7,238 nucleotides of DNA from Chromobacteriaceae bacterium (GTDB lineage Bacteria; Pseudomonadota; Gammaproteobacteria; Burkholderiales; Aquaspirillaceae): positions 1-7,238 of the forward strand of contig JASLDQ010000019.1 in NCBI GenBank assembly GCA_030151505.1, given 5' to 3'. The position numbers were made by a program, and so were the translations under genes. The notes beneath the pieces are model-generated. The model ran no database searches, was not told where the DNA came from, and worked only from the letters and a program-made list of their open reading frames with translations. This document shows positions 6,595 to 7,238 of the stretch, piece after piece (positions within the stretch are counted from its first letter, which is position 1; each line of letters begins with the position of its first letter).

Positions 6595-7238
6595 ATGACA
6601 TCAGAGGCATTCTCACCCCGACCGGGCTCCCGCCAGAATTCCGCCTACGCCCTCATGCTGCTGGTACTGGCCGCCGGCTTGCTGGTCGCTTGGCTCATCC
6701 CGCATGACCCGTCCCACGCCGGCGCCCACTGGTTTCCCCTGCCCCTGCACACCATCGCCGAAAGCTTTGCGGTCGTGGTGGCGATGCTGGTGTTCGCCAT
6801 CAGCTGGCACGCCTATCAGCCCGGCCGTTCCGGCAACGCCCAGATCCTCGCGGTCGGCTTTCTCATGGTCGGCCTGCTCGACTTCGGCCATACCCTGTCC
6901 TACCGTGGCATGCCCGACTTCGTCACCCCGGCCAATCCGGAAAAAGCGATCTATTTCTGGCTGTGGGCGCGTCTGATTTCCGCCCTCACCCTGCTGGCCG
7001 CCGCCGTCCTGCCCTGGCGGCCGCTCAAGCGGCCCAGGCTCAGGCAAGGCTGGCTGCTGGGCGGAGTGACGCTGGTTGCGCTGCTCTATTATCTGCAACT
7101 GGCCACGCCGGAAATCTGGCCGCGCACCTTCATCGACGGCGAGGGACTCACGCCGTTCAAGCTGGCGGTGGAGTGGCTGATCGTCGCCCTGTTGCTGACC
7201 GCCGCCTGGCGCTTCTGGCGCGCCGGCGCGACCGCCGG
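6595..7238 (+). CDS. MASE3-domain membrane sensor protein, 3' end cut off by the window
   Basis: Translation from ATG at 6595 runs open to the end of the window (214 codons). After a polar N-terminus come hydrophobic segments at about 17-36, 53-74, 83-103, 117-140, 152-170 and 187-208. The sequence fits the MASE3 membrane sensor domain: LHTIAES (51-57, with His52 and Glu56), LLDFGHTLSYRGMPDF (94-109, with Asp96, His99, Tyr103, Gly105 and Met106) and FWLWARLISALTLL (121-134, with Trp122 and Arg126). MASE3 is normally the N-terminal input module of diguanylate cyclases, phosphodiesterases, histidine kinases or PAS-containing regulators; its ligand is not known to me. The output domain is off the window, so the type of signalling cannot be stated. 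An in-frame TGA at 6574 and absence of other start codons after it fix the start, although the ribosome binding site is weak. It is separated from the upstream gene by a strong terminator. Confidence 0.85.
   Translation, partial: MTSEAFSPRPGSRQNSAYALMLLVLAAGLLVAWLIPHDPSHAGAHWFPLPLHTIAESFAVVVAMLVFAISWHAYQPGRSGNAQILAVGFLMVGLLDFGHTLSYRGMPDFVTPANPEKAIYFWLWARLISALTLLAAAVLPWRPLKRPRLRQGWLLGGVTLVALLYYLQLATPEIWPRTFIDGEGLTPFKLAVEWLIVALLLTAAWRFWRAGATA

Noticed and set aside
6613..7098. 161-codon minus-strand frame opposite the MASE3 gene
   Set aside because: Gln/Gly/Asp/His-rich antisense shadow; the plus strand gives a coherent multi-helix membrane domain.

Overview
The window reads as an ordinary chromosomal stretch of a high-GC Gram-negative bacterium. 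The gene order lpxK–Trm112-like–kdsB–adk is the arrangement I know from Betaproteobacteria, so a betaproteobacterium (possibly Neisseriales/Chromobacteriaceae) is the best guess. That placement is inference from gene order and protein character, not from a database search. No rRNA, tRNA, CRISPR array, insertion sequence or phage gene was seen.

Layout. Bases 1-2370 hold a compact plus-strand operon: lpxK (5' end cut off by the window), a 59-residue Trm112-like zinc-ribbon protein, kdsB and adk, ending in a clear intrinsic terminator at 2425-2459. The first three genes are overlapping or nearly abutting; adk follows after 28 nt with its own strong ribosome binding site. LpxK makes lipid IVA and KdsB activates Kdo, the sugar next added to lipid IVA, so the operon couples two steps of inner lipopolysaccharide synthesis to adenylate kinase. 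Bases 2542-3165 encode a hemolysin III/PAQR-type membrane protein on the plus strand. It converges on a minus-strand dicarboxylate/amino acid:cation symporter (3292-4563); the 126-nt gap between them is filled by three successive perfect inverted repeats.

Bases 4564-5092 are a 529-nt divergent intergenic region with a good minus-strand promoter for the symporter, nested inverted repeats around that promoter, and a plausible extended -10 promoter for the next gene. Bases 5093-6352 encode a pyrophosphate-dependent 6-phosphofructokinase, followed by a 34-bp perfect palindrome that acts as a likely terminator. After an AT-rich leader, the window ends inside a gene (6595 onward) for a membrane protein with an N-terminal MASE3 sensor domain; whatever output domain it carries lies beyond the window.

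No undescribed multi-gene system is visible. The points most worth a second look are the nested repeats at the symporter promoter, the mixed substrate-site signature and His-rich tail of the symporter, the unusually long gap before the phosphofructokinase, and the unknown output domain of the MASE3 protein.
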